A stretch of 64,000 nt of DNA from assembly GCA_021464245.1 (NCBI GenBank), contig JADCRB010000040.1:1094939-1158938 (forward strand), in the 5' to 3' direction. Below are positions 1 through 11,672 of the stretch, in pieces; within the stretch, counting starts at the first letter, position 1, and each line of letters begins with the position of its first letter. This DNA comes from Carallia brachiata. Lineage: Eukaryota > Streptophyta > Magnoliopsida > Malpighiales > Rhizophoraceae. The translations under genes and the position numbers were made by a program. The notes below the pieces were generated by a model. It was not told the origin of the DNA, ran no database searches, and worked only from the letters and a program-made list of their open reading frames with translations.

Positions 1-299
1 CGACGACAAACCTTCAGTCCATATTGACTCATTTAAGTCCCGAACTAGTAGGACAAGTAAGGCATGCCCTGAATCGGCCTATTCGCAAATGCCTGCCAAG
101 GCTGGATGCAAGGCATTATATTGCTTCTTATTCTGAAGACGGTTCACATAATAAAACATTATTGAAGTTTGCAAATTTAGACTTCAATATGGTACAAAAA
201 GTACATTGGGAAGAGCTAGATGTCATTATAGAGTAAGTTAAAAATTTTCTCACTACAATCAAATTGACCCAGTAGTATTGCTCTTATTTTTCCCTTTTT

Positions 300-332
<33 letters not shown>

Positions 333-2219
333 TTGTTTCTAAACCTTTTCCCATCTGAGTGGTCTTTAATGAAAGTGACTTGTGCATCACAGATGGTGGA
401 AAATTTTGGATGTCCAACGAAGTTTCCATATGCACGAGACAGAGTTGTGGAGTGCTATTTTTGGATAATGGGAATCTACTTTGAGCCCCAGTACTCTTTT
501 GGCAGGAAAATCCTAACAAAAATTATAGCCACATTATCTATTCTAGATGATACGTATGATAATTACGGCACAGGGAAAGAACTTGAATTCCTCACTGAAG
601 CTATACAAAGGTTATTTCCTTACGTCTAATTCAATAAGGGTTTTTCCACATTTGTGCCCTCTAAAATATGGAATTATTTAAGTTTTAATTAAGCTAGCTT
701 TCGTTATGTACGTACTCTATTTTTTTTGTTAGTTGAGTTGAGGGTTTGCACTTGGTACTGATGAGGTTAAGGGCCTGACAACTCTAAGATCATCAGTCCA
801 CATTGGCCAATAGTAAAAAGATTGGTGATATAATTATTAAAAATAATAAAAATAATGCCAAATTTTTTTATATTTATTTGATTATATAAAATTTTCAATA
901 ATTATTAATTAGTTTGAATTTTAATTGATTAAGGTTTTCTTTCTCAAATCCTAATTCTATTCAAATGCAAAAATACCAAAATAGACTATAAGCAACTATT
1001 AACTTAGTTACTTACTGATTTTATTTTTCTTCTAAGTAAAATTTACTCATAATTTAATACTAAATAATTTATTTTTTTATTTTTTTTATTTCACGTAAAC
1101 CTTACTCATTGTATAGTATTATACTCAATAAAAATATGCGTCAAATTAGATTTTCGCATTAAATTAATGTCTAATATTAAAAACTATAGGAGTCCAATAA
1201 AAAAATTCTAAAATTAAACGAAGTCGCTGTATAGGAAAGAAGAACAACTGAAATTTTTTCTCAGTTTTCGTTTATGTACTAGGTATAAATTGTTTGCTGT
1301 CAGATGGGACATTAAGGCAGCGGATGTGCTTCCAGAGAATATGAAAAGGGTTTATGACATAGTTCTCGATGTCTACAAGGAACTTGAACACAATATGGAA
1401 AAAGAAGGAATGTTGTACGCTGTCAAATACGCTAAAGAAGCCGTATGTGTTACTAGATTGATTGATTTGGCTTTCAATTTTATTGTTAATTAGAATTTAA
1501 TTAGGGTGCTCAATGTACCCTGATAATTGACATGACCTTTGCTTAATTTATTTCTTTAATAAACACGTGTTACCTAGTTGAAGAAAGTGGTCCAATGCTA
1601 TATGGTTGAAGCCAGGTGGCGCGAAGCAGGCTACGTGCCCAGCATGGAGGAACATTTGGAGATCTCACTGGTAACTTCTTGCTACCCGATGCTTTCAACC
1701 ATATCCTTTGTTGGCATGGGGCCATTAATTGGTACGAAGGAGGCCTTTAAGTGGGTGTCCGATTTCCCCAAGATCGTCGGAGCTTCTTCGATTGTTTGCA
1801 GATTTATGGACGACATTGTCACACACGAGGTATAGTTAATTAATTTGAGTAGCTTCTGCGATTGTTAAAATTGATTTCAAAATTAATTTTTGCTAGCATG
1901 AACTGTGTGATGGTCTTTGAATTTGCAGTTTGAGCAAAAGAGAAGCCATGTCGTTTCTACTGTTGAATGTTATATGAAGCAATATGGTGTATCAGAAGAA
2001 GATGCCATTAAATTTTTGCGCAAGGAGATTGCGAATTCATGGAAAGATATAAATGAAGAGTGCTTGGCTCCAACCCCAGTTTCGATGGCTCTTTTGGAAC
2101 GTGTGCTCAACCTTACACGAGTAATGGACGTTATCTACAAGGACGTTGATGGCTACGCAAACCCCTACATCCTCAAAGACTGCATTGCCTCATTGCTCAA
2201 GGATCCTCGACCCCTCTAA
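1..2219 (+). pseudogene. Sesquiterpene synthase (TPS-a) copy 1, 5'-truncated by window, frameshifted
   Basis: Terpene synthases of this class ionise farnesyl diphosphate in the cytosol to make sesquiterpenes. Exons read as: 3 (1-232, partial), 4 (393-610), 5 (1304-1442), 6 (1578-1829), 7 (1929-2219), all with GT/AG borders identical to copies 2 and 3. Visible motifs are RDR, DDTYD (the DDxxD metal site) and DDIVTHEFE (NSE/DTE metal site). Exon 4 is 218 nt, against 219 nt in both other copies. One base is missing near 413-415, just after WWKILDV, so the spliced frame runs into a stop before DDxxD. The last three exons are open. Exons 1-2 lie outside the window. I infer a recent pseudogene; a base error in the assembly is the alternative. 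Confidence 0.85.
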
Positions 2220-5200
2220 GCTTTGATTTCCCCTATCTAAGAAAGTAGTACAGAAGTCGAGTATGAATAAACGTGAGGTCCTAGCTTGGTGTGTACTTAG
2301 TATTTAGTCTATGTAGTGTTGTGTTTAATTTTAATTAATGTATTTAGTAAATCAAGGTGTCTATTTAATATTTCTAGAATATTAATTACTATGAGTAAAG
2401 GGGAATGATTTAGAGTTAAGGATGTCGTATAAGGATAAAGATTTTTTTTAAGGAAATTCTATGTTTTTGAGGGAAGAAGAATTTTTTTATTTTAGCTTAT
2501 ATCCTGTAACATCTATACTTTAAATTTTAGTGTAATACTCATTTAGTTTTAGATTTTAATTTTATACTTTCTTTTATATTTTTTCAAAAAAAAAATCACT
2601 GCAGTTACATTTTAATAACAAGTGGTTGTATTTTGGAAGTAAATTTATATAGATACTGCATCCGCATGCAAAACTGCACCCTTTGTATAAATAGGGTTGG
2701 TGTATTGAGTTATATTGTCTGAAGTGGCAGTGTGGAGTGAATTATTGTTTTATACTATTGGTTTAATCTTCGTATTATTCTCACGCTCTAAGCAATTCTT
2801 TTGAGCATCTCTAATATCAAACATAATGATATTTGATCAAAATCCAATTTCTAACATTTATATAAACGAACCAAAAGTAAAGTTTGGGTCACTAAAGATC
2901 ATTTATATAAACAAATCAAAGTAAAGTTTGTGTCCATTTTCTTTATATGGTGAAAGGGGCACCATGGGTTTCGTCTTTTGTGGCACAATAACATGAATTA
3001 GGTGCCAATGTATGCGTTGTACCATATGTATTTTGGTCACAAAATTTTGTGATTGAGCTTATGAACTTTGTGATTAAAAATAAGTTTATTTTGTAAATAT
3101 TTCTTTCATGTCTATCTCACTACATTAGTTCAAGATTCTGATCTCTGAACATAAATGTCTACTATTTGGAAATGAAAATTAATCTAGTATGGGTTATTTA
3201 ATTTCACTTTTAATTACTTATTTCTGAAGTTGGAAATGCAAAATGTTTACACCAGAGGCAAATCAAGATGCTACTACACATTCTCATACTGGTCCATACA
3301 CCATACTTTATTTGAACTGATAAAATATTTTCACCCCTTGTTTCTATGTTTTTTTTGTCACCATGCATAGAAGGCCTGCGGGCTTAATGGAAAATAAAGA
3401 CAACCATAGAATAGTCATCTGGGGCCATTGCATAATCAAACATAAACATTTGAAGCCGCAGATCAAAATTCCGAGAGAGCCGCAAACCTACAGTGCCATA
3501 TGATCTATAAATATAAAGTACAACTAAAAAATGAAATCGCATCCAAAAAATTAGACTTGAACAGCGAGGGTAAACTTAAACAGAAGTATCTTGTAGTGCA
3601 TGCTAGGGTATAGATCATAAAAATGCATATAGATGAATCCCTTTCCATATCCATCAGAAGCTGTTTCACCAAAAACTTGCAGATATTCGCTTACAACTTA
3701 CATTTCATTCTAGGTTGGAAAGGATCCAACAAAAATGGCTGAACCTCATTTTAGTTTAATGTGCACTACTGCGTTATTCTAAAAATCGTTCCCTACTTTC
3801 AATGATATGAAATTTCTCTCTACCATTTCTCTGGTGCTATTTATACAGAATGCCTACTCTGAATATACAGTTATTGGAAATTTACTGTTGCGCCTACCAT
3901 AGATACTACAGATTCAAAGAGGAGGGAACAAATTTTATATGTATAGTTATAATAATAGAGTTAATTTATACGATGAAGAAATTATTAATTTTTTTAAGAA
4001 ATAAATATTATAATTATATCGTGTGAGTTTTAATATTTTAAAACTATATTTTTATTTTTATATAATTAAATATATTTTTTTCATTATAATTAATAATTAC
4101 ATCATTTAGTCATTTATTTCTAATGTAATTGCACCATAGATTCTTTATAATGGTTTTTGTAGAAAAATACATTTTTTTGTGTAACTATTATAACTAATAA
4201 AATTAAAATCAATTTTATAAATAAATATATGTTTATATATACAATCTGTTTCTAGACATTCTTTTTTTTTTTTTAATGTTCATTAGCAATAAATTGTTTT
4301 ATTAAAAGATAAATATTTTTCAAAAGGCTGTATAAAAACAAGAAAAACTTGCTCAAATAATTTTGAGAGTAAATGAAATTAAATTAAAAGGTGAACTTAA
4401 ACTCCTATATTTAATAAAATTTAATTTTAAAATGTAAAATTGTAAATCTTAAAACTTAAAAAATTGTGACCAAAAGAAGGATGTAAGGAAGTGAGCCTCA
4501 AACTGGAGACTAGAGAGTGAGGGAACGACGAGGCAAAATGCCCCTTGCCAATGGACTAAGCAATGTGTTTAGCTATATTTCGGCAAACTATTAATAAATA
4601 ACTAAGAGTAAGGTCCCGCTATACTCTTCACTTGCTTGGATGGCTAACCTCACAGGCCGCACTAGGCCGTTTTTCTATAATTTAATGTTAATTTTACTAT
4701 TTACAAAAATTTTATATATTGCATATAAAACATCAAATATGTGTCATCTTATAAGTTATCTCGTCTTATATTAGGTTTTTTTTAGTAATTTCTTTGTATT
4801 AGAATTCAAGGCTTATGGTAAGCTTATGGACAATCACTGTAATTAATTAGCAATTTTAATTTGAAAAAGATTATTAAGCACATAAAACTTGTTATACAAC
4901 ACCAACCAACAAGATGAATGTTTTTTATATAGAACATCGTGTAGTTGTATTGAATTCTTAAATTATTCTTTACAACCATCATTTTAACATTTAGTTTCAT
5001 TTATTTATTTTTTATTTTTTATTCATAGGAAAGAATCATTAAAAAAAAACATATAGATATCCTAAGTAGTAAAAATTAACATAAGTGACATAAAAAAATT
5101 AATGGAAAAAGTTGAAAATATAGAGATAGCAACAAGACTTAGTTCAAAACTCTTATCTCTATACAAATTTGTTAGTTGAAAAAAAAAAATTAGCGAGACT

Positions 5201-5341
5201 TATATTGGTGCATATTAATTTCTTAAAGTGGAGAATAATAGGACTTTAATTTATGATATGTCTATATTGAATTTCTTATAGAAGAGTCGAAGAACTTAAA
5301 TAAATTTATATTACTAAAGAGGTGAATTTATAAAAAGTTCT

Positions 5342-5373
<32 letters not shown>

Positions 5374-5678
5374 TTTTTTTTTTGATTGTTTGTTATCACC
5401 TTTACTTTATGGCCATGATTTCATCGATTAGGACATTCCCGTGTTATTGATGCTGTTTGATAAAGCTATGCTTGATCGACTAATTAATATGTATTCATGG
5501 ATCTTTTTTTCTCTTATTTCTTTAACTATGGCCAGAGAATTGCACAAAATTTAGGGCCAGCAACATGGACCGGTTATTTTATACAATATACCATGATAGA
5601 AATTAATATCTTTATTCTACTACTCGATTCGAAACAATTTATGTTAATCCTAATATGTTTTTTTTGTTTTTCCATTAC
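2220..5678. other. Intergenic DNA downstream of TPS copy 1
   Basis: No gene seen. The block at about 2900-3290 is clearly similar to 58900-59240 downstream of TPS copy 3 (shared runs such as the stretch ending in ...aatcaagatgctacta), so the segmental duplication that made the TPS copies included more than 1 kb of 3' flank. The remainder is AT-rich with no recognisable coding capacity. Confidence 0.6.
5342..5368. repeat. (TC)n microsatellite
   Basis: An uninterrupted run of TC dinucleotides, followed by a poly-T tract. A simple sequence repeat with no further content. Confidence 0.95.
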
Positions 5679-5683
5679 AAAGA

Positions 5684-6478
5684 TGTAAAAGAAAAAAAAA
5701 GAAGAAAAGTCAAAATCGGCGTTGCCGATTTCAAAGTCGGCAACGCCGACCAAGGAAAAAAAAAATTAAAAGATTCATTTTTCATGTGATGTTCACATAG
5801 GAAAGGAACCCTATAAATAGGCCCCTGCCCCTCAGTTCAAAATATATTCAGTAAATCTGTAAACAGAAAAATCCAGAAAATTTGAGAGAAAAAGAAAATT
5901 TTAAAAATTTCTCAAAAAAATTTCTCCTTTTCCAACGTGCTTTTACTCTGTAATATACTCTCCTAAATCCTTTTTGAGAGATATTTCAGAGGTAATCCCC
6001 AAAAAATTTGCTGTTTCCATTTCTAAAATTATTTTAGATTTATATTCTCCGATCTCCCTAAACCTGAATTTATGAGAATATAGATCTGAAAATATCAAAA
6101 TATTACAAATTCGGCTGGGATTAAGCCTCATACGACCCTCAGCAAAATTCAGGCAGCTCATCTGAGAACAAGTCCCTTCGACCCTCGGTGAAATTAAGCC
6201 AGATCAGCTCAGATCAGGTTTATGCGGTTTTTAACCGTAGTCAAAACGTTCAAATCAGATACAGTTTCAGTCTACCCAGTTCAAGATAAAACTGTGGAGA
6301 TTATTTCTGTCAATATCAAGCTAGTGCAGCCCTTGACGGAGTCAAAAAAGGAACACTAATCGGAGAATCTACGAAAATCGACCCTACGTAAATTTTCTTT
6401 TATTTTTAAATTTTTATTTGTAATTTATTTTTGTATTTTCGAGTTTAATCGTTTTAGACTCGAAATTTACCCGCTACA
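5684..6478 (+). repeat. 5' LTR of Gypsy element 1
   Basis: 795 bp, TG...CA ends. It contains a perfect 13-bp stem palindrome (tcggcgttgccga / tcggcaacgccga, about 5715-5750) near its start and a TATA box in the U3 part. The second half is homologous to the whole 433-438 bp LTR of element 2. Confidence 0.95.
5812..5819 (+). promoter_or_regulatory. TATA box in U3 of element 1 LTR
   Basis: The sequence tataaata sits inside ccctataaataggccc, a typical plant core promoter, and is repeated at 11801-11808 in the 3' LTR. Transcription of the element probably starts about 30 bp downstream. Element 2 LTRs lack this part. Confidence 0.75.
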
Positions 6479-6484
6479 AATTTT

Positions 6485-6502
6485 TGGCACGCTCGGTGGG
6501 AC
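6485..6502 (+). other. Primer-binding site of Gypsy element 1
   Basis: tggcacgctcggtgggac lies 6 bp inside the 5' LTR and is identical at the same place in element 2 (49084-49101, minus). This is where the tRNA primer should pair; I did not assign the tRNA. Confidence 0.7.
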
Positions 6503-6700
6503 ATCTTCACCTCCCATCTCTTGTTACTAAAAAAAAAAAAAACAAAAAGCAGCAGAGAAAAGAAAAAGAAAAAGAAAAAAAACAGAAAAAAAAAAAAAAA
6601 AAAAATAGAGAAAAAGACAAAAAAGGTAAAAAAGTAAAAAGTAAAAGGTAAAAAAAAAAAAGTAAAAAAAAAAATTTTTTACAGGTGTTCAGCACATTAA

Positions 6701-8328
6701 ATGGCACCAAAAAGAAGTACAGCTGCCGGTACCAACAAGAAGGCAACGGCTCCATTGCCTGCATCAACTACCCTACCTGGGTATGCAGGTCCAGAAACTC
6801 GCGACCGGACACAATTTCTTGTCGTTCAAACCAGACAAAAATATCGAAACAGAGAATCCACAGCTTCCACAGCAACAGGATCTCTCCCCTGACTCTCTTG
6901 CCGCATGGAGGAGTCGATTACCCACCTCGATCGAAGTCGGGGGCAACACAACGAAGTCCGCTCAACAGAATCCGACTCATTCTGTAGAGATCCACACAGA
7001 AAAGGAATCCCCTACCCTAGTCTTTCGCGGAGCCTCATCTGTTGCCGTCATGATGACCAACACAACCAGTACAGAAGAAAGGATTTCAGAATTGGAGAAT
7101 AAGATTTTGCAGCTGATCAGAGTCGTGGAGGAAAAAGATCAACAGATCGCTGCTCTCAAAGGAAAAACCCCAATCCAAATCGATCCCGAGATCCGCGAGG
7201 AGCAACCATATCCACCCGGTTTCACTTCCAGAAGCCACACCAGCCGACGTCTTCACCGCAGAAAAGCGACCAGGTAGTTCTACACAGCTGCCACCCTCAA
7301 ATTCTGTAGCTTCGCTATCTGTTCAACAATTGCTGGAAATGATAGTTAATACGATCCGCCTGCAACAAGCTACATCATTCCAAAGATCACAGATGTACGT
7401 CAAACCGTACACCAGACGAATCGAAAGTCTCAACATGCCTCTGGGCTACCAGCCGCCCAAATTTCAACAATTCGACGGACGAGGCGATCCCAAACAGCAC
7501 GTCGACCACTTCGTTGAAATCTGCAACAACGCGGGAACTTACGAAGATCTCTTGGTGAAACAGTTTGTTCGTTCACTCAGGGAGACCGCTTTCACCTGGT
7601 TCATAAATCTTGAACCAGAATCGATCGACAGTTGGGAACAGCTACAACGAGTTCCTCAACAGATTTTTCAGCACTCGAAGGACGGTAAGTATGATGGAGC
7701 TTACCACACCAAACAAAGGAAAGGAGAGCCCGTTGTCGAATACATCAACAGATGCGTGCCCTCAGCTTAGACTGCAAAAGATCGTCTGATGGAGACTTCT
7801 GCTGTGGAGATGTGCATCCAGGGAATGCATTGGGAGCTGTCCTTCAAAAGCTGGCGAACCTTCGAAGAGCTGGCGACCCGCGCACATGATATGGAGATAA
7901 GCATCCAGACTTCTGGAGGCACGATTCCCATCCAATTGGACCAGCAAGGGGGCAGAAGGGAGATTAAGAAACCCAACAGTTCCGAAAAAGGAAAAGAAGT
8001 GATGACTGTTGAAGCCGCACCAGTAAAAGTGGGAGCCAAAGTTAAGGTAAATCCTCCGACTCAAATAACTCAGCCAAAACAACAGGAAAGGCGGAAAGTG
8101 ACATTGCGAGAATTGGAGCAGAAGCAGTATCTATTCCCTGACTATGACGTTCCCGACATTCTTAAACAACTCTTGGAGGCGAAGCTGATCGAACTCCCAG
8201 AGTGCAAATGGCCGAATGAAAGGGATCGAGTCAGTGATCCGAGATTCTGCAAATATCACCGGATAGTAAGTCATCCAACCGAGAAGTGTTTTGTCCTGAA
8301 GGAGCTAATCATGAAGCTCAAGAGCTAG
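6701..8328 (+). pseudogene. Gag of Gypsy element 1 (frameshifted)
   Basis: Structural protein of the retrotransposon particle. The ATG at 6701 starts MAPKRSTAAGTNKK, matching the gag start of element 2. Frames then shift. A heptad-like coiled-coil segment (ISELENKILQLIRVVEEKDQ) lies at about 7080-7150. The conserved retrotransposon gag core (PKFQQFDGRGDPKQHVDHF, later FTWFINLEPE) lies at 7450-7660. An in-frame stop occurs at 7768-7770. After a further shift, 7789-8328 carries a CxxxH...H..C knuckle-like motif (CKYHRIVSHPTEKC). No single frame covers the region, so it is inactive as it stands. Confidence 0.85.
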
Positions 8329-8734
8329 AATAAAATCATTCTAGACCAGGAAGGCATAACTTCTGCAAACCAGACCACCATCACTTCAAAACCATCAGAA
8401 GAGGTGACACACCATAAGGAGGAGCCGCTCGACAACAAAAAGTCGACAATGGAGAAGGTATATGAAGCTCTCCAAACCCTTCTTGCTAATCCTCAGCTGT
8501 TTATAGCTTTGCAATCAACAGAAGTATGACAAAATCAAGTCAGCAATACTCTCCAGACCTCAGCTGAATCACAGCCATCAAATGATTCTAACTCAGCGGA
8601 GCAGCAGGCGGACCAAAATCACGTCGGATGTTACTCCGCTATCTCATTTTCAGATGAGGATCTTCTGCTGGGGTCCAAACCCCACAATCGGCCGCTGTAT
8701 GTATCAGGCTATGTGAAAGAACAGAAGGTCCGAC

Positions 8735-10369
8735 GTATTCTGATCGACGATGGTTGGCAGTTAATATTATCCCAAAATCCACCATAAAGGAGCTCGGTAT
8801 CGACATTGATGAATTATCAGACAGCCGCTTGATGAGTCATGACTTTAATCAAGGAGGACAGAAAGCAATTGGGATGATTCACTTGGAGCTAACTATCGGT
8901 AATCTCACTTCTAGCACTCTATTTCACGTGATCGATGCACGTACCACATATAAGATGTTGCTAGGACGACCGTGGATTCATGAAAATGGAGTTGTGCTTT
9001 CAAGCCTGCATCAGTGCTTCAAGTACTACAATGGTGGCGTTCAAAAGGTCAATGCTGACTTAAAGCCGTTCGATGATGCTGAATCACATTTGGCGGATGC
9101 AGTCTTCTACACCGACACAGACAATCCAGAGATCATTCCATCAAAAGCTACTTGGACTTGGGGCATCCACAAAAAGGGAAAAGCTGTTGAAGAACTTGCC
9201 AATGCTCAACCTCATGCTCCGACAAATAAAAAGCTGCCACAGGTTGCTGAAGTTCGTCCGAAGGATGTTGCATCTTCAAGCTCCACTCCAGTCCTACGCT
9301 ATGTGCCGAAGTCACGACGCCCAGAAGGTCAACCCCCTTTCTCTTATTGTGTTGATCCTAAACAGGAGCAAGGACATAGTCAACCCAAAACAAAGGAATT
9401 GCACAACCTGAAGGAGACTTACATTATGCTGATTCCAAAGATTGAGCCGGTTTTGTCTTCAAAACCATTAAAAGGTTTCATCAAACCACACACAGCAGCA
9501 GTCGAAGGCGGCTCACTTCCAGAAAGAAGAACACACGAAGGATTCGATCCTAATGCATACAAGCTCTTGGCCAAGGCAGGCTATGACTTCTCAAACCCGA
9601 GCACAATGGGTACGCTGCCGTCCACACATGGTGCCGCTTCTCAATCATCACAGTCCCGACCTGGCTTAGGCTATCAGGAGAAGTCACCTGTGTGGATCAC
9701 GCTAAAGAGCCGAAGCCGAGCAGCTGATGCACGTGCCATCACCACCACCACCAAACAAGACAAGTTTATCCAGTTAAACAAAGAAGGTGAAGTCAGAGGC
9801 TCTACATTTCATGTCACAATTAGTGAGGAGGCTGAGTCCGACTCATCAGACGGTGAAGTAAAGGAGGCTCCCCCAGAACTTGAAGATGGTGGCCAAGCAA
9901 CTGTTGATGAACTCAAGGAGGTCAATCTTGGCTCTCCGGAAGATCCTCGACCTACATTTGTAAGTGCTTTACTTACTGCAGAAGAAGAGCAAGAATATGT
10001 TCGGGTATTAAGTCAATTCAGGGACGTGTTCGCATGGAGTAACAAGGAAATGCCTGGACTTGACCCAAAAATCGCGGTGCATCGTCTAGCAGTAAAGAAA
10101 GGTGTTCGTTCTGTCAAGCAGCCACAACGACGGTTCCGCCCGGAACTCATTCCACAAATCGAGGAGGAGGTTAACAAGCTGATCAATGCTGGCTTCATCC
10201 GAGAGGTCACCTACCCAACGTTGATTGCCAATATAGTCCCGGTAAGAAAGAAGAATGGACAGTTAAGGGTATGTGTTGATTTTCGAGATCTTAACATGGC
10301 CTGCCCGAAAGATGACTTTCCGTTGCCCATAACGGAGATCACAGTCGATGCAACAAACGGGTCAAAGTA
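8735..10369 (+). pseudogene. Protease and N-terminal reverse transcriptase of element 1 (truncated)
   Basis: An open frame from 8754 codes 538 residues. Just upstream the aspartic protease active site IDDG is followed by a one-base deletion relative to element 2 (which reads IDDGSAVNII). The protease body continues through VIDARTTYKMLLGRPWIH. A proline- and charge-rich linker leads to the reverse transcriptase start (FIREVTYPTLIANIVPVRKK, then RVCVDFRDLNMACPKDDFP), and the frame stops at 10368-10370. The YVDD catalytic part is absent because of the internal deletion. The IDDGSAVN type of protease and the retroelement order point to the Tat lineage. Confidence 0.85.
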
Positions 10370-10751
10370 ACCAGCACTGAGTTGTTTTTCCAAAGAACAG
10401 TCTGCCGTTCCGATAGTAGATCCCACCGGTACAGCTTCGCCCTCAAATGAAGCAGGTCCGAGTTCTACCACGACAATGGTCTCTTCATGCTATAACGATC
10501 AAGCTATAGCCTGTGGGAGCATGCGTACTGGTCCTGGTGGTCTTACGGAATCAGCCAAGGGTTTATTCCTCCTAAGTACTTAAGTTTAGGAGGGACTTTT
10601 CTAGCAGAAGGAAGTCATTCCGGCGAAACTTTGCCTCTCTTCCCAAATATTCCAGCAGCATCAACCAGCCGGGAGGCTCCAGCAACATCCGCATCATCGG
10701 CCCACTAGACGAGCCGAGCTTGACTTAGAGCTGCGCCTTGGGCGCCGTTAG
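10370..10751 (+). pseudogene. 3' remnant of captured WUSCHEL-type (WOX) gene in element 1
   Basis: This stretch aligns base for base with the C-terminal half of the WOX-like ORF of element 2. It starts at the aaccagcactgag that directly follows the homeodomain there. It keeps a WUS-box, TLPLFPN, at 10628-10645 preceded by GTFLAEGSHSGE. Several indels and stops break the frame, and the C-terminal LDLEL motif of element 2 has decayed (gacttagagctg). The homeodomain itself lies in the deleted part. The shared tail shows that the gene was already in the common ancestor of both elements. Confidence 0.75.
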
Positions 10752-10771
10752 GACGGCCGACAAGATAAGGT

Positions 10772-10859
10772 GCAACGACTTTGGCAGCACACAGTAACGA
10801 CTTCCGCAGCACACGACAACGACTTCTGCAACATACGGTAACGACTTTCGTAACCCGCA
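10772..10859 (+). repeat. Four 22-bp tandem repeats, element 1
   Basis: Units of the form GCAACGACTTTGGCAGCACACG, four copies in 88 bp, directly after the WOX remnant. The same 4 x 22 bp array is found in element 2 at 41337-41424. Confidence 0.85.
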
Positions 10860-11036
10860 TCAGCTGCTGCCTCTTTTGTCTCTTATGGGAGAAAGGGACG
10901 TGGAGGACATTCTCGATTCTGCGTACCTCCTTTTTGACTTTTCAAAAAAAAAAAAATCTCTTTATGTTATGTATATATATCCTACATGTCTGACTCATAA
11001 TACTCACCCCTCAGTTCTTCTTCTTCTCAAAAGAAA

Positions 11037-11216
11037 ATGGCTAGTCTCTACACTTGTCCCAAGAAGTTCTTTGATCAAGAAGTTAGAGGCACACGAGCTA
11101 AGAAAAGAAGGAGTAGTCTTCCTCGTGGGATCCCTAACGCCATCGGTGTCATGGAGTTCCAACTACTCTCCTTGTTCACATCTACCAAGAGGAATGAGAC
11201 ACTGCAATCATCCTAA
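11037..11216 (+). CDS. Accessory basic ORF of element 1 (unknown function)
   Basis: 59 codons beginning MASLYTCPKKFFDQEV, with a basic, nuclear-localisation-like cluster RAKKRRSS at residues 20-27. The same start and basic cluster occur at 40999-41160 in element 2, with different C-termini because of indels. The ATG follows a tatatat run and a CT-rich leader about 60-100 bp upstream, so it may have its own promoter. I do not recognise a family. It lies between the captured WOX tail and the 3' LTR and may be more captured host sequence. Confidence 0.4.
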   Translation: MASLYTCPKKFFDQEVRGTRAKKRRSSLPRGIPNAIGVMEFQLLSLFTSTKRNETLQSS

Positions 11217-11659
11217 TCTTCCTTTGGATGCGGCGACGTACAGGGAAGTTCCAACTACTCTTCTTACGTCGAAGCAGACTTGGGAATCATAACTAAGTCA
11301 GTCTCTCTGTGTGTCGGTTTTGAAGTTCCAAAGTGCTGGGCCTTCCTCTTGGAGAGGTTCAAGTTCTTTGCCTACCGGATCATCCTCACCAGAGCTTTGG
11401 AACTTCAAAGAACTTTTGCCAGCCTTTGCGACCCATGGAAGCTCGAACGCACCTGAAGCCAGAATGTCAATTTTTATATTGGCTAGGCTACTAACTTTCT
11501 CAAGATCGTATCGGTTTCCATTGCGATCCAACAACAGTTGGGTTAGTCGGAGATAGAAGATTTCAACGTTCAATGTTTATCAGAACATCTCAAGTTTCAA
11601 ACTAGACTTCAAGACTCGGTGCGGATCACGTTTGTAAAATTCTTCCTTACCGACCCTTG

Positions 11660-11672
11660 AAGTGGGGGCATT
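11660..11672 (+). other. Polypurine tract of element 1
   Basis: gaagtgggggcat immediately precedes the TGTAAA start of the 3' LTR. The same tract flanks the 3' LTR of element 2. Confidence 0.75.

Noticed and set aside
259..519. Minus-strand frame ending in a lysine run
   Set aside because: It is antisense to TPS intron 3 and exon 4, and the Lys run is the complement of a poly-T tract.
6507..6767. Phe/Leu-rich minus-strand frame that looks like a membrane protein
   Set aside because: It is the complement of the A-rich leader of Gypsy element 1; the same artefact occurs at 48583-49059 opposite the element 2 leader.
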